DNA of 64,000 nucleotides, taken from Inquilinus ginsengisoli_A (GTDB lineage Bacteria; Pseudomonadota; Alphaproteobacteria; DSM-16000; Inquilinaceae). Every line of letters begins with the position of its first letter. The first letter of the stretch is position 1. A model generated the notes under the pieces. That model made no database searches. It saw only the letters and a list, made by a program, of their open reading frames with translations, and was not told where the DNA came from. Positions 41,560 through 50,583 of this stretch are shown here, in pieces. The stretch covers positions 62,001-126,000 of the forward strand of contig NZ_JAVDPW010000004.1 of the NCBI RefSeq assembly GCF_031453975.1. The letters run 5' to 3'. Both the position numbers and the translations under genes were made by a program.

Positions 41560-42558
41560 GCTGGCCGCGCGCTCCGACCGCTCCTTGATCACGCCCAGCA
41601 CGATGCGGTGGAAGTCGGTCAGGAAGACGTCGCCCCACCAGGCGCAATAGGCGTTGATCGGGGTGGCGATCCAGTAGTCGGTCTGCAGCGTCAGCCGGGT
41701 ACGGCCGCCCGGCAGCGGGTCGAGCGTGTAGTGCCCGCCGGTCAGCTTGAGATAGGGGCTGTTCACCCGGATATGGCCCTCGACCGCGGCCGGGATCGAA
41801 TCCGGCGCGAAATGGAAGGTCCAGGCCAGCGACCGATTGAGGTCCCAGGCGGTGATCCATTCCTGGAAATGGATGCCGCCGCCCCAGTGCAGATAGCGCA
41901 CGGCGCCGACGCCCTCGCCCTCCAGCCGCGCATCCTCCGGCCGCGGCACGCCGACGATGGCGTGGCTGAAGGTCCAGCTCAGCTCCCGCGGCCGGATGTC
42001 GGGGATGGCGACGGTGTTGCGCCACACCGCCTCGGGCGGCGCCGCGATCTCGACCACCGTGATCACCGACCCGGTGCGCTCGGGATACGACGTCCCGGCC
42101 TCAAGCGGCATGCCGAGCACCGGCGCCAGCACCAGGACCAGGGCGGTCGCCCGCCCGCGGGTGCGGCGCAGCAGCAGCCCGGTGATCAGCCCCCCGACGA
42201 TCGACGCCAGGTAGAACAGGGGCGCGGCCATGATCACGCAGATCCCGCCCTCGCGCAGCAGCACCACGGCGGCGAACAGGAAGACCGAGGTGACGTAGAA
42301 GCCGATCAGCGCATGGCGGCCGCCCCGCATCTGCCCCCTGGGATCGGCGATCATCACCGCCACGCTGGTCGCCGCCGCCGGCACGCCGAACAGGAAGGCG
42401 ACCACCAGCATCATCGCGCCGCCGCCGCCGACCTCCCAGTCGATAGCCTCCGCCAGCAGGCACAGCACCAGCGCGTAGACGACCGCCATGGGCACGGCCG
42501 GGAACAGCCGCCGGCGCCAGTTGCGTGGCACATCCTTGTCGTCGTCGTCCGATGCCAC
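41554..42558 (-). CDS. Membrane protein with C-terminal SRPBCC (polyketide cyclase/START-like) domain
   Basis: The GTG at 42558, preceded by GAGGGCGAGG, gives 334 residues; a longer form from an ATG at 42642 is possible. Four or five hydrophobic segments occupy about 18-160. After a TSYPERTGS stretch comes a SRPBCC-type domain of about 170 residues (SVITVVEIAAPPEAVWRNTVAI...HWGGGIHFQEWITAWDLNRSLAWTF...TRLTLQTDYW...FHRIVLGVIKER). Such domains bind hydrophobic ligands. The fusion to a multi-pass membrane part is seen in many uncharacterised proteins; no specific function can be given. Confidence 0.85.
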   Translation of the reverse strand: MASDDDDKDVPRNWRRRLFPAVPMAVVYALVLCLLAEAIDWEVGGGGAMMLVVAFLFGVPAAATSVAVMIADPRGQMRGGRHALIGFYVTSVFLFAAVVLLREGGICVIMAAPLFYLASIVGGLITGLLLRRTRGRATALVLVLAPVLGMPLEAGTSYPERTGSVITVVEIAAPPEAVWRNTVAIPDIRPRELSWTFSHAIVGVPRPEDARLEGEGVGAVRYLHWGGGIHFQEWITAWDLNRSLAWTFHFAPDSIPAAVEGHIRVNSPYLKLTGGHYTLDPLPGGRTRLTLQTDYWIATPINAYCAWWGDVFLTDFHRIVLGVIKERSERAASL

Positions 42559-42719
42559 GATGCCTCGCCCTCCCCCGGAAGCCGGCACCTTCGCCGGCCG
42601 GCGCGAGGAGGTCAACGCGGCGAAACGCAGCCCCAACTGCATGACCGGGCTGCGCCTTCGCTCTTGCCGTCGGCGAGCCTCCTGGCCTAATCCGAACCTG
42701 CATTTCCAGAGGGATCGCC

Positions 42720-44720
42720 TTGTCCATTTCTCTCGGCATCGACACCGGCGGGACCTTCACCGACGCGGTCCTGTTCGACCCCGACCGCGGCGTGCTGGCC
42801 GCGGCCAAGCGGCTGACCACCAAGCACGACTTGGCGCTGGGCATCGGCGCGGCGATCGACGCGGTGCTGGAACAGCACCCGGCAGAGATCGGCTTCGTCG
42901 GGCTGTCCACCACCCTGGCCACCAACGCCGTGGTCGAGGGCCAGGGCAACCCGGCCTGCCTGATCCTGATCGGCTATCCCGAGGCGGCGCTGGACCGGGC
43001 CGGGCTGCGCGAGGCGCTGGGCGCGGACCCGGTCGTCGCCGCGGCCGGCGGCCACCGTCCGTCGGGCGAGGAGCAGGCGCCGCTGGACCTGGAAGCTGTC
43101 CGCGCGGCCATCCTGCAGCATGCCCCTGCCGTCACCGCCTTCGCCGTCGCCGGCTATTTCGCCGTGCGCAACCCGGCGCATGAGCAGGCGGTGCGCGACC
43201 TGGTCCGCGACCTGACCGGCAAGCCGGTGACCTGCGGCCATGAGCTGACCTCGGGCCTCGACGCGCCGCGGCGGGCGCTGACGGCGCTGCTGAACGCCCG
43301 GCTGATCCCGCTGACCGCATCGCTGATCCGGGCGGTGCGCGGCCGGCTGGACGCGCGCGGCATCACGGCGCCGCTGATGGTGGTGAAGGGCGACGGGTCG
43401 CTGATCGCCGACCGCTTCGCCTTGGCTCGCCCGGTCGAGACCGTGCTGTCCGGCCCCGCCGCCAGCGTGGTCGGCGCCCGCTGGCTGACCGGGCGCGAGG
43501 ACTGCTTCGTCTCCGATATCGGCGGCACCACCACCGACATCGCCATCCTGAAGGACGGCCGACCGCTGCTGAACCGCGAGGGCGCCCAGGTCGGCGGCTG
43601 GCGCACCATGGTCGAGGCGGTGGAGATCCGCACCTTCGGCCTGGGCGGCGACAGCGAGGTGCGGGTCGAACCGAGTTTCGGCCTGGCGGTGGGGCCGCGC
43701 CGGTCGGTGCCGCTGAGCCTGCTGGTGCACCAGCATCCGGAGATGCTGACGGCGCTGCGGCGCCAGGCCGAGCGCGGCGAATGGACCAGCCTGGACGGCC
43801 GCTTCGCCCTGCGCCTGCGCGCGCTGGACACCGAGGCCGACACCCTGTCGGCACCGGAGCGGCGGATCTGGGAGGCACTGGCCGACGGGCCGCAGCCGCT
43901 GGAATCGGTGCTGACCAGCCACCTGCTGGACCGGCCGCTGGAGCGGCTGGTGGCGCGCGGGCTGGTGATCCTGTCCGGCTTCACCCCGACCGATGCCGCC
44001 CATGTGCTGGGGCTGCATGACGGCTGGTCGCGCGATGCCGCCCTGCTGGGCGCCGCCTTGTGGGCCAAGCGCCCGGCCGAGCCCGGCTGGGCCGCACCGA
44101 GAGATGGCGAGGCCTTCGCCCGGTCGGTGCTGGAGCGGCTGACCGCCGACAGCGCGCTGGCGCTGGTCGAGACGGCGCTGGCCCGGGACGGCGTGGCCGA
44201 CCCGGCGCGGGAGGCGCGCAGCCTGCTGCCGCGCCGCGCCGTGGCGGGCCCAGGGTCGGGGTGGGCCGCCGCATCCGCGCTGCTGCGCCCTGCCCTCACC
44301 CTCGGCCTGCCGCTGGTCGGGATCGGCGCCTCGGCCGCGACCTATTATCCGGAGATCGCGCGTCGCCTGGGCACCGAAAGCGTGGTGCCGGAGCATGCCG
44401 GCGTCACCAACGCCATCGGCGCCGTGGCCAGCGGCGTGCTGCAGGCCGTGACGGTCACCATCACCGCGCCGGAGGAAGGCCGCTTCCGCGTCCACGCCGC
44501 CGGCGGCATCCGCACCTTCGACAGCCTGGAGGACGCGGCCGCCCATGCCGAGGCCGAGGCCCGCGGCCATGCCGAAGCCCTGGCCCGCGAGGCCGGCGGC
44601 CTGGACGTAGCAGTCACGGTGGCGCGAGCCGACCGGGTGGTGGCGATGGCCGGCGGCCTGGACATGTTCGTCGAGAGCATCATCACCGCCACCGCCGCCG
44701 GCCGTCCGCGGATGGGATGA
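42720..44720 (+). CDS. hyuA: Hydantoinase/oxoprolinase family protein (HyuA-type)
   Basis: The TTG at 42720, six bases after AGAGGGA, opens a 666-residue protein starting MSISLGIDTGGTFTDAVLFDPDRG. Other actin/HSP70-fold elements follow: STTLATNAVVEGQG, the second GGTTTD (SDIGGTTTDIAILKDGRP) and FGLGGDSEVRVE. HyuA-type subunits carry out ATP-dependent ring opening of hydantoins or 5-oxoproline or carboxylate acetone-like compounds, normally with a HyuB partner. No hyuB gene is adjacent. It is divergent from the SRPBCC gene. Confidence 0.9.
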   Translation: MSISLGIDTGGTFTDAVLFDPDRGVLAAAKRLTTKHDLALGIGAAIDAVLEQHPAEIGFVGLSTTLATNAVVEGQGNPACLILIGYPEAALDRAGLREALGADPVVAAAGGHRPSGEEQAPLDLEAVRAAILQHAPAVTAFAVAGYFAVRNPAHEQAVRDLVRDLTGKPVTCGHELTSGLDAPRRALTALLNARLIPLTASLIRAVRGRLDARGITAPLMVVKGDGSLIADRFALARPVETVLSGPAASVVGARWLTGREDCFVSDIGGTTTDIAILKDGRPLLNREGAQVGGWRTMVEAVEIRTFGLGGDSEVRVEPSFGLAVGPRRSVPLSLLVHQHPEMLTALRRQAERGEWTSLDGRFALRLRALDTEADTLSAPERRIWEALADGPQPLESVLTSHLLDRPLERLVARGLVILSGFTPTDAAHVLGLHDGWSRDAALLGAALWAKRPAEPGWAAPRDGEAFARSVLERLTADSALALVETALARDGVADPAREARSLLPRRAVAGPGSGWAAASALLRPALTLGLPLVGIGASAATYYPEIARRLGTESVVPEHAGVTNAIGAVASGVLQAVTVTITAPEEGRFRVHAAGGIRTFDSLEDAAAHAEAEARGHAEALAREAGGLDVAVTVARADRVVAMAGGLDMFVESIITATAAGRPRMG

Positions 44721-45027
44721 TTGTCGGGCCGGCCTCGGCGCTGCACTGAGGCAGCCCGAATTGACGTAAATATCAAAGAATTAGTATAATTTTATATTCG
44801 AATCCTTTACTTAACATTACTGCAATGAAACCAAGAAAACATGAGACTCGTCGATATTTCCTCTCGGAAGCCGGGTCTCCTTAACAAAAATTCATTATTC
44901 GCTCTGTATGACTGTCCCGGTCAGTGATTCCATTGACTTGGGAAAGGCCATTCTGCGCCTGAGGCGTTCGCGGATCGACGCGGCCCGGACTGCCCAGGTC
45001 GACGGACAGCCAGCAGGAGCCGCAACC
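44721..45027. other. 307-base intergenic region, AT-rich in its centre
   Basis: The segment from about 44758 to 44905 is strikingly AT-rich for this genome. It holds a near-consensus sigma-70 promoter (44761-44790) and no gene that I can support. An in-frame extension of the PhoX-like gene reaches 44908 but lacks an RBS. Confidence 0.8.
44761..44790 (+). promoter_or_regulatory. Near-consensus sigma-70 promoter upstream of the PhoX-like gene
   Basis: TTGACG (44761-44766), an 18-base spacer and TATAAT (44785-44790). The predicted start near 44797 would give a leader of about 230 bases. Confidence 0.7.
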
Positions 45028-46587
45028 ATGTCCCTCACCCCCTCCCGCCGCCTCGTCCTCCAGGGCGGTGGCGCCGCCCTCGCCCTCGGCGCCATCGGCA
45101 GCCTGGGCGCCCTGTCCCAGCGCCAGGCCCAGGCCGCCGCCACCGGCGAGAACTGGACCGCCCCGGTCCGCAGCCCCTACGGCCCCTTGGCCCCGGTCGC
45201 CGACGAGAGCACCGGCCTGCCGCTGCTGCTGTTGCCGCCGGGCTTCCGCTACAGCTCCTTCTCCTGGACCGGCGACCGCATGGCCGACGGCCAGACGGTG
45301 CCGCGGGCCCATGACGGCATGGCGGTGATGCACGGCAAGGGCGGCCGCTGGTTCGACTTCGGTTTCGGCCATGGGCATGGCCGAGAGGACGAGCTGATCC
45401 TGGTCCGCAACCATGAGATCAACGCCGCACCCACGTCGATGACCGCGCCGGGCACCTACGACACCGGCACGATCGACACCAGCGGCTCGCGCGCCGGCGG
45501 CGGCACCACCACGCTGCGCTTCCGCAACGGGCGCTGGCTGTCGGCGGAAGCCAGCCTGGCCGGCACCACGCAGAACTGCGCCGGCGGCCGCACGCCCTGG
45601 GGCACCTGGTTGAGCTGCGAGGAGGTCAAGACCAACGCCAAGTCGACGGCAGGCCGCCGCCACGGCTATGTGTTCGAGGTGCATCCGGAGGCCGAGCGCA
45701 CCACCGGCCGCCCGCTGGTGGCGATGGGTCGCTTCAGCCACGAGGCGGTGGCGGTGGATCCCCGCACCGGCGTCATCTACCTGACCGAGGACGACCGCAA
45801 CAAGTCGGGGCTGTACCGCTTCATCCCCGATGACCGCTCGGGCCGGCACGGCGCGCTCGACCATGGCGGGCGGCTGCAGGCGGCCCGCGTCCGCCGCCGG
45901 CCCAATGCCGACCTGGTGGTCGCCCATGTCGGCGACGAGTACCAGTTGGAGTGGATCGACATCGAGCAGCCGGACATGGACGCGGTCACCGCACCGATCG
46001 GCTTCCCGGACATCGGGGTCGGCGAAACGCTGAGCGGTCCCTTCGCGCAAAGCTGGGCCGAGGGCGGGCTGCGGATGAGCCGCGGTGAAGGCATCTTCTA
46101 CGCCGACGGCCGCATGTTCATCGTCGACACCAGCACGGGCAGGGAGCCGAGCGGCCGGCTCGGGCGCGGCTACGGCGCGGTCTGGGTGCTGGACCTGTTG
46201 ACCCAGCGGCTGCGGGCGCTGTTCGTCAGCGACAGCCAGATCGCGGCGCACAACCCGGACAACGTCACCGTCAGCCCGCGCGGCGGCGTGGTGCTGTGCG
46301 AGGACCCGGACGCGGCGCCGGCTGGCAGCCCGGACAGTTACGGCCCGGGCACCCGGCTGGTCGCGCTGACCCGCCAGGGCGCGCCGTTCTACCTGCTGAA
46401 GAACAACGCCGAGCTGACCGCCGGCCAGATCGCCGACGCCGGCAAGACCATCGCCGAGGGCGACTACCGCGCCAGCGAGTTCGCCGGCGCCTGCTGGAGC
46501 CCGGAGGGCCGGACCCTGTTCGTCAACATCCAGACCCCTGGCATCACCATGGCGATCACCGGCCCGTGGGAGCGCGGGCCGCTGTAG
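45028..46587 (+). CDS. PhoX-family (DUF839) secreted phosphatase-like protein
   Basis: The ATG at 45028 follows CAGGAG and gives 519 residues with a Tat signal (SRRLVLQGGGAALALGAIGSLGA...AQA). The mature protein has PhoX-type landmarks: LLLLPPGFRYSSFSWTGDRM, HDGMAV, ELILVRNHEI, GGTTTLRF, AGGRTPWGTWLSCEE, GRFSHEAVAVDPRTGVIYLTEDD and NPDNVTVSPRGGVVLCEDPD. PhoX enzymes are iron/calcium phosphatases of the periplasm. The conserved ED at the Ca/Fe sites appears present. A phosphate-regulated Pho box was not found in the leader, so another substrate is possible. Confidence 0.88.
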   Translation: MSLTPSRRLVLQGGGAALALGAIGSLGALSQRQAQAAATGENWTAPVRSPYGPLAPVADESTGLPLLLLPPGFRYSSFSWTGDRMADGQTVPRAHDGMAVMHGKGGRWFDFGFGHGHGREDELILVRNHEINAAPTSMTAPGTYDTGTIDTSGSRAGGGTTTLRFRNGRWLSAEASLAGTTQNCAGGRTPWGTWLSCEEVKTNAKSTAGRRHGYVFEVHPEAERTTGRPLVAMGRFSHEAVAVDPRTGVIYLTEDDRNKSGLYRFIPDDRSGRHGALDHGGRLQAARVRRRPNADLVVAHVGDEYQLEWIDIEQPDMDAVTAPIGFPDIGVGETLSGPFAQSWAEGGLRMSRGEGIFYADGRMFIVDTSTGREPSGRLGRGYGAVWVLDLLTQRLRALFVSDSQIAAHNPDNVTVSPRGGVVLCEDPDAAPAGSPDSYGPGTRLVALTRQGAPFYLLKNNAELTAGQIADAGKTIAEGDYRASEFAGACWSPEGRTLFVNIQTPGITMAITGPWERGPL

Positions 46588-46599
46588 CCGCACCAAGGA

Positions 46600-46629
46600 A
46601 TCCGGGGGATCCGGCTGGATCCCCCGGAT
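46600..46629. terminator. Bidirectional terminator between the PhoX-like and NCS2 genes
   Basis: ATCCGGGGGATCC/GGATCCCCCGGAT forms a perfect 13-bp stem with a GGCT loop, midway between two convergent stop codons. There is no long U tract on either side. Confidence 0.75.
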
Positions 46630-46638
46630 CTTCCGGCG

Positions 46639-48015
46639 TCACATCAGCCGGCTGGTGACCACGAAATACAGCACGAAGATCACGCCCAGGCCCCAGACCA
46701 CGGGGGTGACGGCCTTGCTGCGGCCAAGCGCCAGGCACAGCAGGATGTAGGCGAAGGTGCCGATCGCCATGCCGTTGATCAGGTTGTTGCTCAGCACCGT
46801 GACCAGCAGCATCAGCACCACCGGCACGGCGTTGGCGAGGTCGGCCATGTCGATCCGCGCCAGCCCCTGCAGCATGAAGATGCCGACCACCACCAGCGCC
46901 GGCGCGGTGGCCTGGGCCGGGATGATGACGAAGACCGGCCAGATGAACAGCGCCAGGAAGAAGCCGACCGCGACCACGATCGAGGTCAGGCCGGTGCGGC
47001 CGCCGGCCTGCACCCCGGTGACGGATTCGATGAAGGCGGTGACGACCGAAGTGCCGAGGAGCGGCCCGACGATGGTCGCCGTCGCATCGGTCGCGAAGGC
47101 GGCGGTGGCGTTGGGGATCGACCCGTCCGGTTTGCGCAGGTTGGCCGCGCCGGTGACCCCGATCAGCGTCGCCAGCGTGCTGAAGAACTCGCCGCACAGG
47201 AAGTAGAACAGCAGCGGCAGCGTCACCAGGAAATGCGAGACCAGGTAGCTGAAGTCGAGCGCCAGGAAGGTGCTGGCCGGCCATTTCGGCAGGGCGAAGA
47301 AGGCCGAGGGCAGCGTCGTCACCATGGTGCCGTCGTCCTTGAGCGGCACGAACAGGCCGATCACGGTGAGGACGGCGATCGACAGGACCAGGGCGCCGGG
47401 CACCTTGCGCGCGACCAGCACCGGCGTGACCAGGATGCCGGCCAGGGTCAGCAGCACCGGTGGACTGGCGAGCGACCCCATCGCCACATAGGTGTTGGGG
47501 TTGGCGACGATGAAGCCGGCGCCGCGCAGGCCGATGAACACGATCAGCGTGCCGACCGCGGCCTGGATGCCGATCTTCAGCGCGTCCGGCACCTCCTTCG
47601 CCACCTTCTCGCGCAGCTTCGACAGGCTGAGAGCCAGGAAGATCACGCCGGTGACGGCGACCATGGCCAGCGCCCCCTGCCAGGGGATGCCCATCTGCTT
47701 CACCATGACATAGGCGAAGACGATGTTGGACCCCATGGCGGGCGCCACCGCCAGCGGCAGGTTGGCGGTCAGCCCCATCATCAGGCTGCCGAAGATGGCG
47801 GCCAGCGCGGTGGCGATCACCAGGTCGCCGCGATCCATCCCGGCGGCCGACATGATCGCCGGGTTGACGGCGATGATGTAGGCCATCGCCGCGAAGGTGG
47901 TGATGCCGGCGATCACCTCCTGCGGCAGCGAACTGCCGCGCTCCGACAACTTGAAGCGCCGGTCCAGCCAGCCGCCACTGGCCGCCGGCAGGCTCGTCGG
48001 CTCGGATGTGGTCAT
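46639..48015 (-). CDS. NCS2-family purine permease (AzgA/PbuG-like)
   Basis: The 458-residue protein has 12-14 hydrophobic segments and the AzgA-branch motifs: QEVIAGITTFAAMAYIIAVNPAIMSAAGMD near the N-terminus, ANLPLAVAPAMGSNIVFAY, and GPLLGTSVVTAFIESVTGVQAGGRTGLTSIVV. This branch carries adenine, guanine and hypoxanthine by proton symport. The ATG at 48015 follows GGAAGGGGG. It lies 64 bases downstream of the adenine deaminase gene, forming a purine uptake and salvage pair. Confidence 0.94.
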   Translation of the reverse strand: MTTSEPTSLPAASGGWLDRRFKLSERGSSLPQEVIAGITTFAAMAYIIAVNPAIMSAAGMDRGDLVIATALAAIFGSLMMGLTANLPLAVAPAMGSNIVFAYVMVKQMGIPWQGALAMVAVTGVIFLALSLSKLREKVAKEVPDALKIGIQAAVGTLIVFIGLRGAGFIVANPNTYVAMGSLASPPVLLTLAGILVTPVLVARKVPGALVLSIAVLTVIGLFVPLKDDGTMVTTLPSAFFALPKWPASTFLALDFSYLVSHFLVTLPLLFYFLCGEFFSTLATLIGVTGAANLRKPDGSIPNATAAFATDATATIVGPLLGTSVVTAFIESVTGVQAGGRTGLTSIVVAVGFFLALFIWPVFVIIPAQATAPALVVVGIFMLQGLARIDMADLANAVPVVLMLLVTVLSNNLINGMAIGTFAYILLCLALGRSKAVTPVVWGLGVIFVLYFVVTSRLM

Positions 48016-48079
48016 GAAGCCCCCTTCCGCCCGCGGTCTTTGCTGCCGCGGGATTGGATTGATCGGAAAGCGCGTCCCC

Positions 48080-49954
48080 CTACCAGACGACGGGGTGGGT
48101 CTCCCCGCTCTGCACATTGACGAAGCCCTGCGGCGCCTGCTCGCAGGGCGCCACCAGCACCCAGCGCCAGGGCGCACAGGTCAGGGTGGCGAAGATCAGC
48201 CGCTCCGGGAAGCCCGGGAACCAGCGCGGGTGGAAGGTCGGCTCGTACATCCAGTCGATGCCCTCGGCCGCGGCGTAGAGCGTCTGCATCTCGGCATCGA
48301 GCTCCTCCGGCGACCGACAGCTCATCAGCCCGCCGATCTCGTAGCGCACCGTGGCCAGCACCTCGCCGTCGCGCACCAGGGCCCAGCCGCCTTGCTGTTC
48401 AACGAGCGTGTTCACCGCGAGCGCCATGGCGGCGTCGGACGAACCGACCGCCCAGATGTTGTGCTTGTCATGCGCCACCGAGCAGGCCAGGGCCGTATCC
48501 GGCGTGCGCGGGCCGCAGCCGAGCCAGAACATTTTCGCCACCCGCCCGTCGCCGGAAAAGCGGTCGATGATGGCGAATTTGGTGATGTTCCGCTCCGGCT
48601 CGCGCTGCACCGCGCCGTCACGCACCGGCAGTTCGGCGGTGAGGAAGCCGTCGGCCCAATGGAAGGGGCGCAGCAGCGCCGCCTGCATGGTGTCGCGGCC
48701 CGGCACCGCGGGCAGCGCGAAATCCGCCGCGGTCAGGTCGCGCTTGATGTTGACCGTCTGTCGCGCCCAGGCGGGCCAGTCGATCGCCGGCTGCGGGCCG
48801 ATGTAGCGCTTGCCGTCCGAGACCGGTTGGCCGTCTGCCCAGACCTCGGCGATCTCCAGGCCGGCGACATCCGACAGCAGCACGACATCGGCGTAGCGTC
48901 CCGGCGCCAGGCTGCCGACCCAGGGCGTCAGCCGCATGTGCCGGGCCGGGTTCAGGGTGATGCACTGGATCGCGGTCTCCGGCGCCAGCCCGTGCCGGAT
49001 CGCCAGCCGGGCATTGTGGTCGGTGGCGCCGAGCCTGAACGTGTCGGAAACGCTGCGGTCGTCGGTGGTGAAGGCCAGCTGCGACCAGTCGGCGAGGCCC
49101 TTTTCGATCAGCCAGGGGATGACCTCGGGCATCGAATAGGGCCGCAGCTCGACGAAGATGCCGTGGGCCAGCTTCTCCCACACCTCCTCCGGCGTCCAGG
49201 CTTCGTGGTCGGAGGCCAGGCCGGCGGCGGCGAAGGCGCTGATCGCGGCGGTGTCGCGCAGCCCGGCGCCATGGCCCTCGACCACGCCGCGCTGCTCGAA
49301 GGTGGCGCGGATCATGCCCCACAGGCGTGGATAGGACGGGTTCTCCGGGTTCCAGACCGCCGGCCAGTCCATCACCTCGTCGAGGCCGGCGACCATCAGG
49401 CTCTGCTTCAGGAAGCCCTTCTGCTCGTCATAGCCGTACCAGCCGCCGCCCCATTCATAGGCGGTCGGCGGCACTGCCGAGCCCGGCAGCGGGAAGATCT
49501 TCAGCGGCGAACCGAGGCGCCGGGCCTCGAACCAGAAGGCGAGGTTGTTGGGGCCGTCGACATTGGAGAATTCGTGGCTGGCCTCGCAGGTCCAGGTGTT
49601 GCCGCGCGGCAGCACCAGCGCCGCCTCCCACTCCGGCGTCAGATGCGTGCTCTCGATGTGCTTGTGCACCTCGCCGAAGCCGGGCACGGCCGCCAGCCCG
49701 GATCTGTCGACGCGCTGCGCCGCCTCGCCCGGAAAGGTCCCGGCCGGGCCGGTCCAGGCGATGCGCCGGCCCTTGATCGCGATCTCCTGGTCGTCGCGCC
49801 AGGTCCGGGTGTGGACGTCGAACAGCCGGCCCACCCGCAGCAGCGTGTCCGCCGGCCGCTTGCCCAGCGCGGTCAGCACCAGATCCTGGCGGATCGCCAC
49901 CTCGTCCTCGGCGCCGATCAGCAGGTCGTCGGGCAGGGCTGGGGCGGTCGCCAT
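48080..49954 (-). CDS. ade: Adenine deaminase-family amidohydrolase
   Basis: The protein of 624 residues (639 bases of upstream frame also allow a start at 49969) follows the Ade layout: composite N-domain, TIM barrel with HKH metal ligands (VPGFGEVHKHIESTHLTP), LDEVMDWPAVWN, a TTDDRSVSDTFRLGATDHNARLAI active-site Asp region, and a C-terminal ACSVAHDKHNIWAVGSSDAAMALAVN. It should deaminate adenine to hypoxanthine. The usual DPHE segment reads EASHE, and the sequence has insertions, so it belongs to a divergent Ade subgroup. Next gene: the purine permease. ATG 49954 is preferred because GGAGAACC precedes it. Confidence 0.9.
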   Translation of the reverse strand: MATAPALPDDLLIGAEDEVAIRQDLVLTALGKRPADTLLRVGRLFDVHTRTWRDDQEIAIKGRRIAWTGPAGTFPGEAAQRVDRSGLAAVPGFGEVHKHIESTHLTPEWEAALVLPRGNTWTCEASHEFSNVDGPNNLAFWFEARRLGSPLKIFPLPGSAVPPTAYEWGGGWYGYDEQKGFLKQSLMVAGLDEVMDWPAVWNPENPSYPRLWGMIRATFEQRGVVEGHGAGLRDTAAISAFAAAGLASDHEAWTPEEVWEKLAHGIFVELRPYSMPEVIPWLIEKGLADWSQLAFTTDDRSVSDTFRLGATDHNARLAIRHGLAPETAIQCITLNPARHMRLTPWVGSLAPGRYADVVLLSDVAGLEIAEVWADGQPVSDGKRYIGPQPAIDWPAWARQTVNIKRDLTAADFALPAVPGRDTMQAALLRPFHWADGFLTAELPVRDGAVQREPERNITKFAIIDRFSGDGRVAKMFWLGCGPRTPDTALACSVAHDKHNIWAVGSSDAAMALAVNTLVEQQGGWALVRDGEVLATVRYEIGGLMSCRSPEELDAEMQTLYAAAEGIDWMYEPTFHPRWFPGFPERLIFATLTCAPWRWVLVAPCEQAPQGFVNVQSGETHPVVW

Positions 49955-50018
49955 CGGCCGGTTCTCCATCGAGATAATGTACGACCTTTAGCGCCGGACC
50001 GGACCGCCCGGCAAGGCC

Positions 50019-50480
50019 TCACAGGATCTCGAAGACCTCATAGCCCGCACCGCCCGGGCGGCGTTCGCCGACGCCGACCGCCACGATCCGGTTCAGCCAG
50101 GCATAGGCCGGCGCGGCGGTCTCGAAGAAGGGCGCGATCCGCAGATAGTATTCGGACGACGCGACGGCTTCGCCCCGCGCGATCCGGTCGCTGACCTCGG
50201 GCGCGGCATGCCGCACGCCGCGATAGGTCATCAGGATCAGCGCTCCGTCATGGGTCCGGAGCGTCAGCCGGACATCCTGCTGGAACGAACCGTCGGCGCG
50301 GGTTAGCAACAAGTCCGAGCCGCCATGCGGCAGCACCTCGCCCGCCAGCCGGTCGCCATCGAACCGCCCGCCCGACACGGGCACGACCCGGCGCTCACCG
50401 GCCGGGGTCGGCCCCAGCTCGTGGATCGGATGGAGGGCGATCGAAAGGGTGAATAGGGGGCGGGATTTGAGTTCGGTCAT
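50019..50480 (-). CDS. DUF3237-family protein
   Basis: This 153-residue protein matches the DUF3237 pattern: PLFTLSIALHPIHELGPTPAGERRVVPVSGGRFDGDRLAGEVLPHGGSDLLLTRADG, then RLTLRTHDGALILMTYRGVRHA, SSEYYLRIAPFFETAAPAYAWLNRIVAVGVGERRPGG. The family is a small beta-barrel of unknown function often near catabolic genes. It is divergent from a LysR regulator with a TTAAG inverted repeat between them, so it is probably that regulator's target. Confidence 0.9.
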   Translation of the reverse strand: MTELKSRPLFTLSIALHPIHELGPTPAGERRVVPVSGGRFDGDRLAGEVLPHGGSDLLLTRADGSFQQDVRLTLRTHDGALILMTYRGVRHAAPEVSDRIARGEAVASSEYYLRIAPFFETAAPAYAWLNRIVAVGVGERRPGGAGYEVFEIL

Positions 50481-50560
50481 GGCAATCTCCGGTCATGCGG
50501 CAGGCCGCATTAGGCGCAGCACGGCCCGCCGATCCAAAGCGAGCGATCTTGCCAGTCATC

Positions 50561-50575
50561 TTAAGCTGTCCTTAA
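50561..50575. promoter_or_regulatory. Putative LysR operator (T-N11-A type)
   Basis: TTAAG-CTGTC-CTTAA, containing a T-N11-A core, lies nine bases upstream of the LysR start codon in the DUF3237/LysR divergent spacer. Confidence 0.55.
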
Positions 50576-50583
50576 CATCGGGC

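Noticed and set aside
42687..44570. Long minus-strand open frame opposite the HyuA-type gene
   Set aside because: Shadow of a conserved gene with clear ATPase motifs; the antisense product shows none.
44906..44931. Possible Pho box upstream of the PhoX-like gene
   Set aside because: CTGTATG and CTGTCCC are present but do not form two CTGTCAT repeats at 11-base spacing.
44881..46596. Long minus-strand open frame opposite the PhoX-like gene
   Set aside because: Antisense artefact of high GC; no signal peptide or domain.
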